A stretch of DNA of 64,000 bases from contig AP018172.1 of NCBI GenBank assembly GCA_002368175.1, positions 1,486,001 to 1,550,000 of the forward strand, written 5' to 3'. This DNA is from Calothrix sp. NIES-2098 (GTDB lineage Bacteria; Cyanobacteriota; Cyanobacteriia; Cyanobacteriales; Nostocaceae). The notes beneath the pieces were generated by a model. The model was not told the DNA's origin. It saw only the letters and a list, made by a program, of their open reading frames with translations, and searched no databases. The position numbers and the translations under genes were made by a program. Positions 37,241 to 45,623 of the stretch are shown one piece after another (position 1 is the stretch's first letter; every line of letters starts with the position of its first letter).

Positions 37241-37846
37241 CTACTTGAAGAATAACTCCCGAATTCCCGCACTACCGACTTCCACCGCTAGCGCCGCTAA
37301 CAGAAAACCGAAAAGTTGAGTGACAATCACCCCACCTTCAGCACCAATCCATTTATCGATGTAGGTTCCCAGACGTAAAATCAACCAACTGATGAACATC
37401 GCCGCCACAATCCCCAACACTACACCGATATGAGGGCTAGGCGATCTTGAGGTTAACAACATCACCGTTGTTAAAGTACCCGGTCCGGCTAATAATGGCA
37501 AAGCCAAAGGCGTAATTGCAACATCATGTCCTTCCTCGGTAATGGGGGTATTAAGTTCTCCCCGCAACATTTGTAAAGAAATTAACAGCAGCAACAGTCC
37601 CCCAGCTACTCGCAAAGATGCCATGCTGATTTCCAAATAGGTCAAAATCAGTTGCCCAGTGAAAGCAAAAAGTAACAGAACTGCGATCGCCACAATAACC
37701 GCTTTATCTATAACTTTGTTTCTGTCCTCTGGTGTCATGCCTTTGGTTAAAATCAGCACTATCGGTATATTACCTATAGCATCCGCTAGGACAAATACAG
37801 CAATAAATGTTTGAACGAGAGCAGAGGTATCCACAGCAGATAGCAT
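37241..37846 (-). CDS. MarC family integral membrane protein
   Basis: 201 aa with six predicted membrane helices. The family pattern is clear: TFIAVFVLADAIGNIPIVLIL, then MLRGE after helix 3, then PLALPLLAGPGTLTTVMLL, the conserved PLA.P.LAGPG signature of MarC/NAAT proteins. It was once linked to multiple antibiotic resistance; the transported substrate is not established. It is a single gene, divergent from the nitrilase-family gene. Confidence 0.9.
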   Translation of the reverse strand: MLSAVDTSALVQTFIAVFVLADAIGNIPIVLILTKGMTPEDRNKVIDKAVIVAIAVLLLFAFTGQLILTYLEISMASLRVAGGLLLLLISLQMLRGELNTPITEEGHDVAITPLALPLLAGPGTLTTVMLLTSRSPSPHIGVVLGIVAAMFISWLILRLGTYIDKWIGAEGGVIVTQLFGFLLAALAVEVGSAGIRELFFK

Positions 37847-38047
37847 TTATCAACATTTGATAACAACCTACCTTGAAATGTGGTCAGTTTCCTATCACCT
37901 ATAGGAAGATTAAGCTTAGATGATAAATATTACGAGCTGCTTAAAGAAAAGCAATGCTAACGTTGGTCTAATTGAGTTCCCCAGAGCTTTAAGTAACGAT
38001 ATATTTGAGAATCTACCTCACACAATTCATTGTTTGTTGTCGAATCT

Positions 38048-38863
38048 ATGAAGCCTTATTTAGCAGCTGCTATCCAATTAACTAGCGTGCCGGATTTATA
38101 CAAAAACTTGGCAAAGGCAGAAGAATTAATTGAACTTGCCGTGGGTCGAGGTGCTGAATTAGTTGGTTTGCCAGAAAACTTTTCTTTTATGGGAGAAGAA
38201 AAAGACAAACTCGCCCAAGCAGAGGCGATCGCTCGCGAAAGCGAAAGATTTCTCAAAAAAATGGCCCAGCGCTTTCAAGTTACCATCCTCGGCGGTAGTT
38301 TTCCTGTGCTTGTAGAAAACACAGGCAAATTTTATAACACAACTGTACTCATAGATCCCAGCGGTCAAGAAGTTTCTCGCTATTACAAAGTACATTTATT
38401 TGATGTTAATGTCCCTGATGGCAACACCTATCAAGAATCCAGCACAGTCATGGCTGGTACACAACTCCCGCCCGTGTATTTCTCAGAAAAATTAGGGAAT
38501 TTAGGACTTTCTATTTGCTACGATGTTCGCTTTCCAGAATTGTACCGACATCTGGCAGACAAAGGAGCCGATGTAATTTTTGTGCCAGCAGCCTTTACTG
38601 CCTTTACAGGTAAAGACCATTGGCAAACATTACTACAAGCCAGAGCCATTGAAAACACCTGTTACGTCATTGCGCCCGCCCAAACCGGTACCCACTACGC
38701 TAGACGCCAAACCCACGGACACGCCATGATTATCGACCCTTGGGGCGTGATTTTAGCCGATGCTGGCGAACAACCAGGAATTGCGATCGCCGAAATCAAA
38801 CCCTCTCGCTTAGAACAAGTCCGCCGTCAAATGCCCTCTTTGCAACACCGCATCTTCAGTTAA
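38048..38863 (+). CDS. Carbon-nitrogen hydrolase (Nit1/deaminated glutathione amidase-like)
   Basis: 271 aa from the ATG at 38048 (MKPYLAAAIQLTS). The catalytic triad of the nitrilase superfamily is visible: Glu in LVGLPENFSF, Lys in YYKVHLFDVNVPDG, and Cys in LGLSICYDVRFPELYRHLA. The sequence matches the Nit1/NitFhit branch, which hydrolyses deaminated glutathione and related omega-amides. Length is as expected. It is a single gene with a GCGATCGC-bearing coding region, as in the host. A repair role in glutathione metabolism is the best guess. Confidence 0.88.
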   Translation: MKPYLAAAIQLTSVPDLYKNLAKAEELIELAVGRGAELVGLPENFSFMGEEKDKLAQAEAIARESERFLKKMAQRFQVTILGGSFPVLVENTGKFYNTTVLIDPSGQEVSRYYKVHLFDVNVPDGNTYQESSTVMAGTQLPPVYFSEKLGNLGLSICYDVRFPELYRHLADKGADVIFVPAAFTAFTGKDHWQTLLQARAIENTCYVIAPAQTGTHYARRQTHGHAMIIDPWGVILADAGEQPGIAIAEIKPSRLEQVRRQMPSLQHRIFS

Positions 38864-38927
38864 CCAACAAGAGACGTTCCATGTAACGTCTCTGCAAAGT
38901 TTCAATTATTGGGCAAGGGAGTGTGGG

Positions 38928-39013
38928 GACAAGGAAGACAAGGGAGACAAGGGAGACAAGGGAGACAATTAACTATTGACCGTTGACTCTTGACTCTTGA
39001 CTCTTGACTAATG
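38928..39013. repeat. Two short tandem repeat arrays (GGGAGACAA)n and (TTGACTC)n
   Basis: A nonamer unit GGGAGACAA repeats from about 38928 to 38969, directly followed by heptamer units TTGACTC from about 38976 to 39013. These are the short tandemly repeated repetitive sequences typical of filamentous heterocystous cyanobacteria. They lie downstream of the nitrilase-family gene and of leftward dhaL. Confidence 0.8.
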
Positions 39014-39018
39014 ACTCT

Positions 39019-39648
39019 TTAATCTTGCACTACCGCCAACAAACATTTCAACATCAAATAAGCAGAGGTAGCCCCTGGATCTTGATGTCCGATACTGCGT
39101 TCTCCCAAATAGCTCGCCCGTCCTTTTTTCGCTAGCATTGGCGTTGTATCTTTCATCCCTTGTTCGGCGGCGGCTACTGCTTGTTGCAAAGCTGTCACTT
39201 TATCTTCACCTCCACTCACAGCCTGTTCAAAAGCCACCACTGCTGGAGATAGTACATCCACCATTGTCTTATCTCCCAGTTGGGCTTTACCACGCTGAAG
39301 TACGCCGTTTAAACCGGACTGAAGCAATCTCAGTAAATCTTGCTCAGTCAGTTCTTGCTTACCAGCCATATCTGTACTGGCGCGTAAAAACCAAGTGCCA
39401 TAAAGAGGGCCGCTTGCACCGCCAATACTAGAAATCAAAGTCATGCTGACTGTTTTTAAAATGCTGCCAATGTCCTTATTTGCAACTGTCGGTAACTGAG
39501 CGATCGCCTTTTGGAAACCGCGATCCATATTAATACCGTGGTCAGCATCACCAATAGCTGCATCTAATTCCGTCAAATACTGTTTATTTTGTGTTATTTC
39601 AGCAGCAAACGCTTGTAACCATTGCAGAATCTGTTCTCTACTTACCAT
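39019..39648 (-). CDS. dhaL: Dihydroxyacetone kinase subunit DhaL
   Basis: 209 aa, full length. DhaL is the ADP/ATP-binding subunit of dihydroxyacetone kinase. The Mg-nucleotide site is seen in DAAIGDADHGINMDRGF with its conserved Asp residues, and SSIGGASGPLYGTWFLR is the second signature. C-terminal RASYLGERSIGHQDPGATS is also diagnostic. dhaK lies 2.2 kb upstream on the same strand with an opposite-strand gene between them, so the usual adjacent dhaKL order is interrupted. No PTS subunit DhaM is visible, so the phosphate source cannot be assigned. Confidence 0.93.
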   Translation of the reverse strand: MVSREQILQWLQAFAAEITQNKQYLTELDAAIGDADHGINMDRGFQKAIAQLPTVANKDIGSILKTVSMTLISSIGGASGPLYGTWFLRASTDMAGKQELTEQDLLRLLQSGLNGVLQRGKAQLGDKTMVDVLSPAVVAFEQAVSGGEDKVTALQQAVAAAEQGMKDTTPMLAKKGRASYLGERSIGHQDPGATSAYLMLKCLLAVVQD

Positions 39649-39776
39649 TTGTTACCTCTTGTAAGTTTGGTAATATTGGCCAAGGTATCGTAGCAATATA
39701 TCCGAATTTTTACGGCTATGTTTGTTTAGCTGATGTAAGAGTAGGAAGTAGAAATTAGCCAAGGGAATATGCATTT

Positions 39777-41792
39777 ATGATTCGTATTCGGGCATTAGTC
39801 TTAAAACTACTCCCTTTATTATTCTTAATAACTTTCCTAACTACTACATGCGTTGACCCTAACAAAAATAGTGAAAATCAGATTGTTGCTTTTGGTGCGG
39901 CGATCGCTAAACCGAAAGAGAAGATTACTTTTCCCCAGAATGCAGGTGTCATTAATGTCACCTCTCCAGAATATAGTGCTATACCTAATGATGGTCAGGA
40001 TGATACCGAGGCTATTCAAAAAGCGCTGAGTAAGTTTCCTGGTGGGGGACGATTTATCTATTTACCGAATGGCGTGTATAACATCTCTAATTCTCTGCAT
40101 TGGCCCACAGGTAAGCCTTATGCCTCCGACTATAAGCGAACTATTCTGCAAGGCGAAAGTAAAGACGGTGTAATTATCCAACTCCAGGATAAATCTCCTA
40201 ACTTCCAAAATCCCAAGCAGCCTAGACCAGTTATCTCGACAGGTTTTGACCCCGATCTCAATTCCAATTCGGAAAATTTCAAGGCAAGTCTGGTAGCGCA
40301 ACGGTTCGGTAATTCCGTGAGGAATCTCACTATTAATATCGGGAAGAATAATCCTGGCGCACAAGGACTCAATTTTGCCGCGAATAATCAAGGAGCAGTA
40401 CGCAGCGTTAAAATTATCTCTGCTGATAGACAGGGAACAACTGGTCTGGCAATCACTCATGGTGAAGTTGGCCCCTTACTAGTGGAAGATGTTGAGATTG
40501 TCGGATTCAATAACGGCATACTCACGAACAACAGTATTAACAGCCTGACGTTGCAGAACATTACAGTCCGCGATCAAAGACAAGCAGGTATCTACAATGG
40601 CGGACAAGTAATGAGCCTTGAGGGTTTTAGTAGTTTTAATTCCGTACCAGCAATTATCAATGGCAAAAATCCCAATCAAGGCTACGATCCCGGAAGTACG
40701 TTAACGCTGTTGAACGCTAAACTCATCGGTCGTGGCAAAGCAAAAACTCTCTCCGCCATTACTTCTACAGGGTTTGTCTATGCCCGAAATGTAGTATCTT
40801 CTGGCTATAAAAACATTTTCTTCAGTAACGGGCACGGTACTACCAAAACTATCGCCAAAGCTGTAATTGATGAATTTACCTCTGACTCTATTGTTTCTGC
40901 GTTTCCTTTACCAAAGCGAACATCAAAGAGATTGCAGAAGGCATCGCTTCAACTACCGATTAAGCAATTTCCTAAGCTAGCTTGGGAGAATCCGAAAACT
41001 TGGGTAAGCGTAGAGAAGTTTGGTGCAAAACCCAACGATCGAAAAGATGATACAGCTGCTTTCCAAAAAGCTATAGATTCTGGCGCAACTACAGTATTTG
41101 TACCACAAACGGGAAACTTTACAATTAATGGATCTCTGCGACTTAGAGGTAAAGTACGAAGATTTATCGGAACTGAGGGATGGATTGACGGTAATGGAGA
41201 GATAGTTGTAGAAAACGGCAGTCAACCAACCTTGATTGTTGAAAATTTCTTGATTCAATATGGCACAAAGGTAACATGGAAAAATGTTTCTAATCGCACC
41301 GTTGTTTTCCGTAGTATCTCAGGGCTTGACTTAGAAAGTAAAGGAAAAGGCGATCTATTTATTGATGATGCTGTTATGGGTAAACTGAGATTCCTCAACC
41401 CCGATCAACACATTTGGGCACGCCAGCTAAATCCTGAAGGAAAAGCTGAAACTAATGTCATTAATAGTGGCGCTAAACTTTGGATTCTAGGATTAAAAAC
41501 AGAGCAAGGTAAAACAAAAATTGAAACCATCAATGGCGGCTCAACCGAACTTCTCGGTGCTTTTATTTACGCGGTAGAACAGCAAAACCCAAAAGATCCG
41601 ATCTTTCGCATTGTCAATTCTTCTGGTTCTTTTGCTGGCGTTGCTGAGGCATATTACGACCAAGATACCTATCAAATCTGGGTTGAAGAAACACAAGGCA
41701 ATACTACCAAAACAATTACAAGATCCAACCTGCCAGATAGATGGACTGCTAACGGAAAGGTAATGGTACTATATGCAGGCTCTGAAAAGTGA
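39777..41792 (+). CDS. Beta-helix lipoprotein with two pectate-lyase-3/GH55-like domains
   Basis: 671 aa. The N-terminus is a lipoprotein signal with lipobox LTTTC (Cys25), so it should be lipid-anchored. Two related repeats begin with an Asp-rich 'PNDGxDDTxAxQkA' motif: AIPNDGQDDTEAIQKALSK (about residue 68) and AKPNDRKDDTAAFQKAIDS (about residue 418). Each opens a right-handed parallel beta-helix of the pectate_lyase_3 type found in GH55 and GH28-related enzymes. Polysaccharide binding or cleavage is likely, but no catalytic residues were identified. It is located between dhaL and dhaK on the opposite strand. Confidence 0.82.
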   Translation: MIRIRALVLKLLPLLFLITFLTTTCVDPNKNSENQIVAFGAAIAKPKEKITFPQNAGVINVTSPEYSAIPNDGQDDTEAIQKALSKFPGGGRFIYLPNGVYNISNSLHWPTGKPYASDYKRTILQGESKDGVIIQLQDKSPNFQNPKQPRPVISTGFDPDLNSNSENFKASLVAQRFGNSVRNLTINIGKNNPGAQGLNFAANNQGAVRSVKIISADRQGTTGLAITHGEVGPLLVEDVEIVGFNNGILTNNSINSLTLQNITVRDQRQAGIYNGGQVMSLEGFSSFNSVPAIINGKNPNQGYDPGSTLTLLNAKLIGRGKAKTLSAITSTGFVYARNVVSSGYKNIFFSNGHGTTKTIAKAVIDEFTSDSIVSAFPLPKRTSKRLQKASLQLPIKQFPKLAWENPKTWVSVEKFGAKPNDRKDDTAAFQKAIDSGATTVFVPQTGNFTINGSLRLRGKVRRFIGTEGWIDGNGEIVVENGSQPTLIVENFLIQYGTKVTWKNVSNRTVVFRSISGLDLESKGKGDLFIDDAVMGKLRFLNPDQHIWARQLNPEGKAETNVINSGAKLWILGLKTEQGKTKIETINGGSTELLGAFIYAVEQQNPKDPIFRIVNSSGSFAGVAEAYYDQDTYQIWVEETQGNTTKTITRSNLPDRWTANGKVMVLYAGSEK

Positions 41793-41812
41793 CCCAAGTA
41801 ATCCAATTAAGA

Positions 41813-42886
41813 TTAAAAACCCCAACGCAAGTTTGGCGTTTTCACTGGTGTATCCCATAGCCGCAGCATTTCATCATCTAATTTCAAAAGAGTAATGGAG
41901 CATCCTTGCATTTCCAAAGATGTGATGTAGGGGCCGATGAGATTGCGTACAATTTGCAATCCCTGCTGTTCGCAGATTTGTGCCAGTTTGCGATAGACGA
42001 GATAAAGTTCGGAAATGGGAGTACCACCCATACTATTAACAAAAGCTAACACGCGATCGCCTGCTTTTAATGGCGGATCTATCAGTTCTACATCTACCCA
42101 TTCCCCTTGAGTTTCATCCCATTCTCTAACTGTGCGGCTATAGCCTGTATCATCAATAATCGATCGCGCTAAACTCTCGGTAATCTCATCTACTGTCTTT
42201 AAAGCAATGCGTTCTCTACCAGGTTCGCCGTGAATCCCAATACCAATTTCTAATTCGCGATCGCCTAATGTAAATGTTGGTGTACCTTTAGCTGGTACTG
42301 TGCAGGAAGTTAAGGCTATTCCCATACTTCGTCCATGCAAATTTACCCGACGACATAAATCTGCTATTTGCGGCAAATCATAACCCGCTTCAGCGGCTGC
42401 ACCACAAATTTTCTCTGCCAATACAGTTGTGCCTACACCCCGCCTTCCCTGAGTATAGAGGCTGTCTTTCACTGCCACATCATCATCAATCAAGATATTC
42501 AGCACGCGAATACCTTCACTTTGAGCTAATTCTGTCGCCATCTCAAAGTTCATCACATCGCCACTGTAGTTTTTGACGATATAAAGGATACCAGCCCCAC
42601 CATTAACTTGCTGGGCAGCTGCGAGCATTTGGTCGGGGGTAGGCGAAGTGAAAACCTCTCCCGGACAAGCCGCATCCAGCATTCCTCTGCCAACGAAACC
42701 AGCGTGCATCGGTTCATGTCCGCTACCTCCACCAGAAATAATTGCTACCTTTCCTTGTACGGGTGCATCGACTCGGTAAACAAAAGTGGGGTCGTAACTT
42801 ACTCGAATTAAATCGCCATGAGCCGCCGCCATACCTGCTAAACTTTCTTTAACAAAATCTTCTGGCTTGTTAATCAGCTTTTTCAT
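41813..42886 (-). CDS. dhaK: Dihydroxyacetone kinase subunit DhaK
   Basis: 357 aa. DhaK binds dihydroxyacetone covalently through a His. The glycine-rich site IISGGGSGHEPMHAGFVG is the first signature; LEIGIGIHGEPGRERI contains the His that forms the hemiaminal bond. RGVGTTVLAEKICGAAAEAG is also conserved. Length is normal. It is the promoter-proximal gene of a dhaK...dhaL pair that has been split by the insertion of an opposite-strand beta-helix lipoprotein gene, so dhaL may need its own promoter. Confidence 0.94.
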   Translation of the reverse strand: MKKLINKPEDFVKESLAGMAAAHGDLIRVSYDPTFVYRVDAPVQGKVAIISGGGSGHEPMHAGFVGRGMLDAACPGEVFTSPTPDQMLAAAQQVNGGAGILYIVKNYSGDVMNFEMATELAQSEGIRVLNILIDDDVAVKDSLYTQGRRGVGTTVLAEKICGAAAEAGYDLPQIADLCRRVNLHGRSMGIALTSCTVPAKGTPTFTLGDRELEIGIGIHGEPGRERIALKTVDEITESLARSIIDDTGYSRTVREWDETQGEWVDVELIDPPLKAGDRVLAFVNSMGGTPISELYLVYRKLAQICEQQGLQIVRNLIGPYITSLEMQGCSITLLKLDDEMLRLWDTPVKTPNLRWGF

Positions 42887-43367
42887 CGTTCTTTACTTGT
42901 TGAAAGTACTACAACCCAGTATCAAAAACTATACTAATCAGATAAATATGCGTTCAGGCCGTTTAGTTAAGGAAAATTATCTGTTGAAGCACAGCAATAT
43001 GCATCCATCGGCAGTTACTTCTTTCTTGTTCTCACGCTTGCGGGAATTACTATCAAAGCTAAAAAATGCTACATCGGTTAGATTTTTTTATGTTTTTTGT
43101 TACGAATTGATTGTCAAAAACAAAATGTTATGTATGATAGTTTTGGATTTTAAATTATGCCAACAAATATCAATATTTAATACTTTATACTAGGAATAAA
43201 TTTGATTTTTTAGTATATTTTTTGAGTTAAAAAATATGCTGAAAAAGAGCAACAATTGCTACAAGTTGGTTTTTACAAAAACTAACCTTGATTACAGCTT
43301 AAAGAAATAATTATCGGGACAATGGGTGCAGACAAAAATACTGTTGTTTTGCGCTCGGAGACGAATA
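42887..43367. promoter_or_regulatory. Upstream region of the flv3-like gene
   Basis: About 480 AT-rich bases between divergent dhaK and the flavodiiron gene. It should hold the flv3 promoter. A GGAG ribosome-binding site lies at 43357-43360, eight bases before the chosen ATG. An open frame within it (42867-43193) has no coding features. No heterocyst-specific motif could be assigned with confidence. Confidence 0.4.
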
Positions 43368-43769
43368 ATGGTAGCGATCGCAGAGAACGTTCAGCATCGG
43401 CTAACTATACAAACTGTAGAAATTGCCCCTAACACAACGGCGATTCGCTCTCTTGATTGGGATCGCGATCGCTTCGATATCGAATTCGGACTGCAAAATG
43501 GAACGACTTACAATTCCTATCTAATTAGGGGCGAGCAAACAGTTTTGATTGATACTTCTCACCAGAAGTTTCGCGAACTGTATTTAGAGACGCTCAAAAG
43601 TATTGTAAACCCCAAGACTATTGATTACATTATTGTCAGCCACACAGAGCCAGATCATAGCGGTTTGGTGGAAGATGTGCTTCAGTTAGCGCCGAGAGCC
43701 ACTGTATTAGCTTCTAAAATTGCATTGCAGTTTTTAGAAGGCTTAGTGCAAGCCACGTTTATAGTGTAA
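43368..43769 (+). pseudogene. flv3B: Flv3-type flavodiiron protein, 5' part, interrupted by the element
   Basis: Only 133 codons remain of a family about 570 long. The start at 43368 has GGAG eight bases upstream. The diagnostic Flv3-type string IRSLDWDRDRFDIEFGLQNG is present, and the metallo-beta-lactamase diiron motif SHTEPDHSGL (HxExDH) is intact. Sequence identity with the family fades after FLEGLV, where a 'LVHxPF' continuation is expected; instead it reads QATFIV and stops. A serine recombinase starts 35 bases later. The gene is therefore cut in its first domain by a mobile element. If the element excises, a full protein could be restored, as for nifD and hupL; flv3B (the heterocyst copy) is the likely paralogue, but this is inference. 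Confidence 0.8.
43740..43754. other. Candidate left recombination site of the element
   Basis: GGCTT (43740-43744) and AAGCC (43750-43754) form a perfect 5-base inverted repeat around AGTGC at the point where the flavodiiron frame loses family similarity. Serine recombinases bind imperfect inverted repeats around a short crossover core, so this is the best visible candidate for the left attachment half-site. The matching right site is outside the window. Confidence 0.4.
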
Positions 43770-43804
43770 AGTAAGTTTTGTCGTCGAGACAAAGATTACT
43801 GTGT

Positions 43805-45394
43805 ATGGATGCTGCGGATTTTGAGTCGTGGGGGTATGCGAGAGTATCGACTGATGAGCAAGCGCAGGACAAGGACGCGCTTCTCAAACAAATGCAACGG
43901 TTGAGAGACACTGGGGTGAGTAAAATTTTCTTTGATATTGATAAACGTACCAAGCATGACCGCAAAGGGCTGTTGAAATTAATTAAAGCCGTTCAGGAAC
44001 TCCCCGCTCACCACAAGGTCAAATTCTTAACCTTTACCCGCATCGATCGAGTTGCCGCATCACAAGTAATCTTTTACAAACTTATCAGTGAACTGCAAAA
44101 GAAAAAAATAAAACCAATTGCCTTAGATGATCCCTTCGACTTAGATTCAGTCGGGGGAGAATTAACCGTTGATATTCGCTTAGATGTCGCCAAGCATGAA
44201 GTGAAAATGCTCGGCTTACGAATTCGTAAAGAGCGTGAACTCCGGCGCAAAGAAAAGAAGAGTAATTTTTATGCGCCGTTTGGGTACAAAATTAAAGCAG
44301 ATAAATATGTATTTAATAACGATCCCTGCATTTGTCTGCTTGAGACCAAGCAAGAGTTATCGGTGGTGGACGTGGGGCAGCTTGTAGTGAACACCTTTTA
44401 TCAGGTGGGCAGCTGCACCCAAACCGCAAAAACCTTAAATGAGTTATTTGGTATCACGTCAAAATGTGCGGACAAATATGTTAAAAAATCCGGTCAGTAC
44501 TCACTTGATGAAGATGATACGCTGACCCTAAAAACAATCAAGAAAAAAATAGATGAAAAGTCTTATGCAGGGCTGCGTTACCCCCACGCAGGGCTGAGAT
44601 GGACGGCGACAGGCGTTCGGGATTGGTTAACAAATCCTGTGCTGGCAGGCGGTACTCCGTATGGAACGCTGAACGAAAATGGAAGTAAAAAGTCATTCGA
44701 TGACATTAGCGTGTTTTGGAACACCCACGACGACCAAACCTTAATTACCTTTCAACAACACCAAGAGATTAAAGCCATTATTCGCGGGAATCGCAAAAAT
44801 TCGTGGGCATCACACGGGAACAGCGATCCACAAAAACTCAATATTTTTCAAGGGCTAATAGTCTGTGCACACTGCCATGCCAGATTCGTCAAGGTGGCAA
44901 CCTATCAAAGCAGAAGAGATAACAGATTCAAATCATATTACCAATGCACCTACTATTTGAAAAATGGGATGTGCCAGCATAAAACGGCAATCACTAATTT
45001 TGAGTTGGAAGACCAAATAGTTGACTTTCTTGCCAAGGAAGCAGAACGCCTTGCGGTGTTGGGGGAACAACCCAGCACCCCCGCCGCAGACAGTAAAGAA
45101 GTACTAGAGTTGCGATCGCAACTGCAAACGCTGGAGTCTATTCCTGGTCATAACCCCGCAATTGAGACGGCCAAAGAGGAGCTACGCCTGCAAATTATTG
45201 AGCTGCTTGATAGTGACGAAAGAACCAGCCACGCGCAGCTGATCAGCCGAGAACGGATTATCGCTGCCTTCCGCAACAAGGATTTTTGGAAAGGGATACA
45301 GAACCCTGTGGACAAAAAACGCCTGCTGCGGGAGTGCATTATGTGCGCGGTGGTGAATGAGGGGAAAGTGGTAGAGGTACGGCTGCGAGTGTAG
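43805..45394 (+). CDS. xisF: Large serine recombinase (XisF-like excisase of the element)
   Basis: 529 aa from the ATG at 43805; upstream in-frame TTG starts are unlikely. The N-terminal resolvase domain has the catalytic Ser in GYARVSTDEQAQ (Ser15) and downstream Arg residues in FTRIDRVAAS. The middle 'recombinase' domain contains APFGYKI. A zinc ribbon follows with CAHCHARF and YYQC/MCQH, then a coiled-coil-like C-terminus. Family and length resemble XisF, which removes the fdxN element during heterocyst development. Its location next to the interruption point, reading into the element, supports a role in excision. The symbol is by analogy. Confidence 0.85.
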   Translation: MDAADFESWGYARVSTDEQAQDKDALLKQMQRLRDTGVSKIFFDIDKRTKHDRKGLLKLIKAVQELPAHHKVKFLTFTRIDRVAASQVIFYKLISELQKKKIKPIALDDPFDLDSVGGELTVDIRLDVAKHEVKMLGLRIRKERELRRKEKKSNFYAPFGYKIKADKYVFNNDPCICLLETKQELSVVDVGQLVVNTFYQVGSCTQTAKTLNELFGITSKCADKYVKKSGQYSLDEDDTLTLKTIKKKIDEKSYAGLRYPHAGLRWTATGVRDWLTNPVLAGGTPYGTLNENGSKKSFDDISVFWNTHDDQTLITFQQHQEIKAIIRGNRKNSWASHGNSDPQKLNIFQGLIVCAHCHARFVKVATYQSRRDNRFKSYYQCTYYLKNGMCQHKTAITNFELEDQIVDFLAKEAERLAVLGEQPSTPAADSKEVLELRSQLQTLESIPGHNPAIETAKEELRLQIIELLDSDERTSHAQLISRERIIAAFRNKDFWKGIQNPVDKKRLLRECIMCAVVNEGKVVEVRLRV

Positions 45395-45497
45395 CTGACT
45401 TCTTTTGTCCTTCAGCTGCTTGTCGTGCTTCATAGTCACACACTAAGCGTGCAATCATTTCAGCAATTGACTCAACTCCTTCATAAGAATGATGCAT
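45339..45497 (-). CDS. Possible small protein overlapping the recombinase end
   Basis: A 52-codon frame with MHHSYEGVESIAEMIARLVC at its start then DYEARQAAEGQKKS, a plausible amphipathic helix, followed by a Pro-rich tail that overlaps the recombinase 3' end on the other strand. No ribosome-binding site is obvious. It may be a remnant of a larger gene. Low certainty. Confidence 0.3.
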   Translation of the reverse strand: MHHSYEGVESIAEMIARLVCDYEARQAAEGQKKSATLAAVPLPLSPHSPPRT

Positions 45498-45623
45498 AGT
45501 ATTCAAGGATTGATTGCTATATAACGATAAATGGCTGCCAAAAGAGGTGCAGTAGCGTAAGACGCGATCGCACGGTATGAAACTTTTCTGCGTGATCCAA
45601 AAGTCGTGTGTTGATGGCGCGGA

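Noticed and set aside
38928..39013. Tandem array first considered as CRISPR
   Set aside because: Units are 7-9 bases without spacers; they are short tandem repeats.
42867..43193. Rightward frame of 108 aa upstream of the flv3-like gene
   Set aside because: Low-complexity AT-rich composition, starts inside dhaK on the opposite strand, no family signal.
43368..43769. Truncated flavodiiron gene as a simple dead pseudogene
   Set aside because: The coding part is intact with RBS and motifs up to a sharp break next to a recombinase, favouring a reversible interruption; not proven.
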